A DNA stretch of 64,000 bases from Planctomycetaceae bacterium (GTDB lineage Bacteria; Planctomycetota; Planctomycetia; Pirellulales; Thermoguttaceae): assembly GCA_012719125.1 (NCBI GenBank), contig JAAYAY010000306.1:1-64000 (forward strand), given 5' to 3'. The notes beneath the pieces are model-generated. The model ran no database searches. It was not told where the DNA came from and was given only the letters and a program-made list of their open reading frames with translations. Every line of letters begins with the position of its first letter. The stretch's first letter is position 1. A program made the translations under genes and the position numbers. This document shows positions 63,339 through 64,000 of the stretch, piece by piece.

Positions 63339-64000
63339 ATGCTGACAGCCATTTTTCTGGTTTGCACGATCTTGTTCACTGTGGCCTTCTTCACCTACGG
63401 GCGGTTTCTCGAACGGCGCCTGGAGATCGACGACAGCCGGCCCACGCCGTGTCATACGGACTACGACGGAGTCGATCGCGTGCCGGCCCATCCGGCCGTC
63501 CTGTTCGGGCACCATTTCTCGTCGATTGCCGGCGCCGGGCCGATCGTGGGGCCGATCATCGCCGCGGTCGCCTTCGGCTGGGCCGTGCCCCTGGTGTGGG
63601 TCCTGACAGGCGCGATCTTCATCGGTGGCGTTCACGATTTCTGTGCCCTGGTGGCCTCCGTCCGCGATCGCGGACGGTCGATCGCCGACATCGCCCGCGG
63701 GTCGATGTCGCCCCTGGCCTACCGGCTGCTGCTCCTGTTCATGTGGCTGGCCCTGGTCTACGTGCTGACCGTGTTCACCGACCTCACGGCGACCACTTTC
63801 GTCGAGGACGGCGGCGTGGCCACGTCGTCGTGGCTGTTTCTGCTGCTGGCGATCTGTTTCGGCCTATCCGTCTATCGCTTGAAGATTCCGGTCCTGTGGG
63901 CGTCGCTGGTGTTCGTACCGCTGGTGTTCCTGGCCACCTGGGTCGGGCAGTTGATCCCCATCCCATCCGCCGAGATCGGGTCGGCGCTGGGACTCAATCC
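63339..64000 (+). CDS. cstA: carbon starvation protein CstA, partial at window end
   Basis: The ATG at 63339 opens a frame of at least 220 residues that runs off the right edge. MLTAIFLVCTILFTVAFFTY is the first helix, HPAVLFGHHFSSIAGAGPIV is the CstA signature, and GGVHDFCALVASVRDRGRSI and SVYRLKIPVLWASLVFVPLV continue the family. CstA imports peptides or pyruvate under carbon limitation. About two thirds of the protein lies outside the window. Confidence 0.93.
   Translation, partial: MLTAIFLVCTILFTVAFFTYGRFLERRLEIDDSRPTPCHTDYDGVDRVPAHPAVLFGHHFSSIAGAGPIVGPIIAAVAFGWAVPLVWVLTGAIFIGGVHDFCALVASVRDRGRSIADIARGSMSPLAYRLLLLFMWLALVYVLTVFTDLTATTFVEDGGVATSSWLFLLLAICFGLSVYRLKIPVLWASLVFVPLVFLATWVGQLIPIPSAEIGSALGLN

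Noticed and set aside
1-64000. A CRISPR array
   Set aside because: No regularly spaced direct repeats with unique spacers were seen; the repeats present are palindromic dispersed elements or coding repeats. No cas gene was recognised.
1-64000. tRNA or rRNA genes
   Set aside because: The only RNA gene I can support is the tmRNA; the tRNA-like T arm at attL is only its duplicated 3' end.

Overview
This window looks like chromosomal DNA from a planctomycete, probably from the Pirellulales side. The evidence is lineage-typical proteins: a TIGR03009-type protein, a secreted SdrD-B/VCBS repeat protein with an LEPR-XLL-like N terminus, twin-arginine-signal Gfo/Idh/MocA oxidoreductases, a DUF1080 (3-keto-disaccharide hydrolase) protein, a ThuA-like protein and remnants of DUF1559 type. 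The DNA is GC-rich and genes are loosely packed with many dispersed inverted repeats. All calls come from reading the sequence; no database search was run.

Left chromosomal part (1-33300). A truncated ceramidase-like gene is followed by CorA, a ThuA-like protein and a CBM9-like/FAD-oxidoreductase pair. On the minus strand lies a membrane-microdomain cluster: long NfeD, short NfeD, flotillin-like FloA and a proline-rich membrane protein. Then come a TIGR03009 protein, a coiled-coil membrane protein, a very long TolC-family lipoprotein, a WD40 protein, the 1588-residue surface protein and an orphan PAS histidine kinase. SufS/SufU form an Fe-S assembly pair. CHAD, ppx and ppk1 form a polyphosphate cluster. 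Two short gene remnants lie in intergenic DNA: the C terminus of a DUF1559-type protein after the kinase, and a piece of a type I restriction HsdR subunit between sufU and ppk1.

Integrated element (33302-44133). A 10.75-kb element sits in the 3' end of the tmRNA gene ssrA, bounded by a perfect 79-bp direct repeat. It carries a tyrosine integrase at the ssrA end, a serine recombinase, three small helix-turn-helix proteins, a primase/AAA-helicase-like replication protein, a DUF3102/ParB-like gene broken into two pieces in permuted order, a coiled-coil protein and several small unknowns. No capsid, portal, terminase or conjugation gene was recognised, so it resembles a phage satellite or small integrative element. 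The attachment core lies inside the integrase reading frame: integrated and excised forms encode different integrase C termini.

Right chromosomal part (44134-64000). After ssrA come an M1 aminopeptidase with HEAT-like repeats, a PD40 beta-propeller protein and a Gfo/Idh/MocA protein. A minus-strand run of secreted carbohydrate-active proteins follows: SGNH hydrolase, parallel beta-helix protein, discoidin-domain protein, DUF1080 protein, Gfo/Idh/MocA oxidoreductase and heparinase II/III-like lyase, then a small protein and a TatD-like hydrolase. This looks like a polysaccharide-use region. A BT1/MFS transporter and the start of a CstA carbon-starvation transporter close the window.
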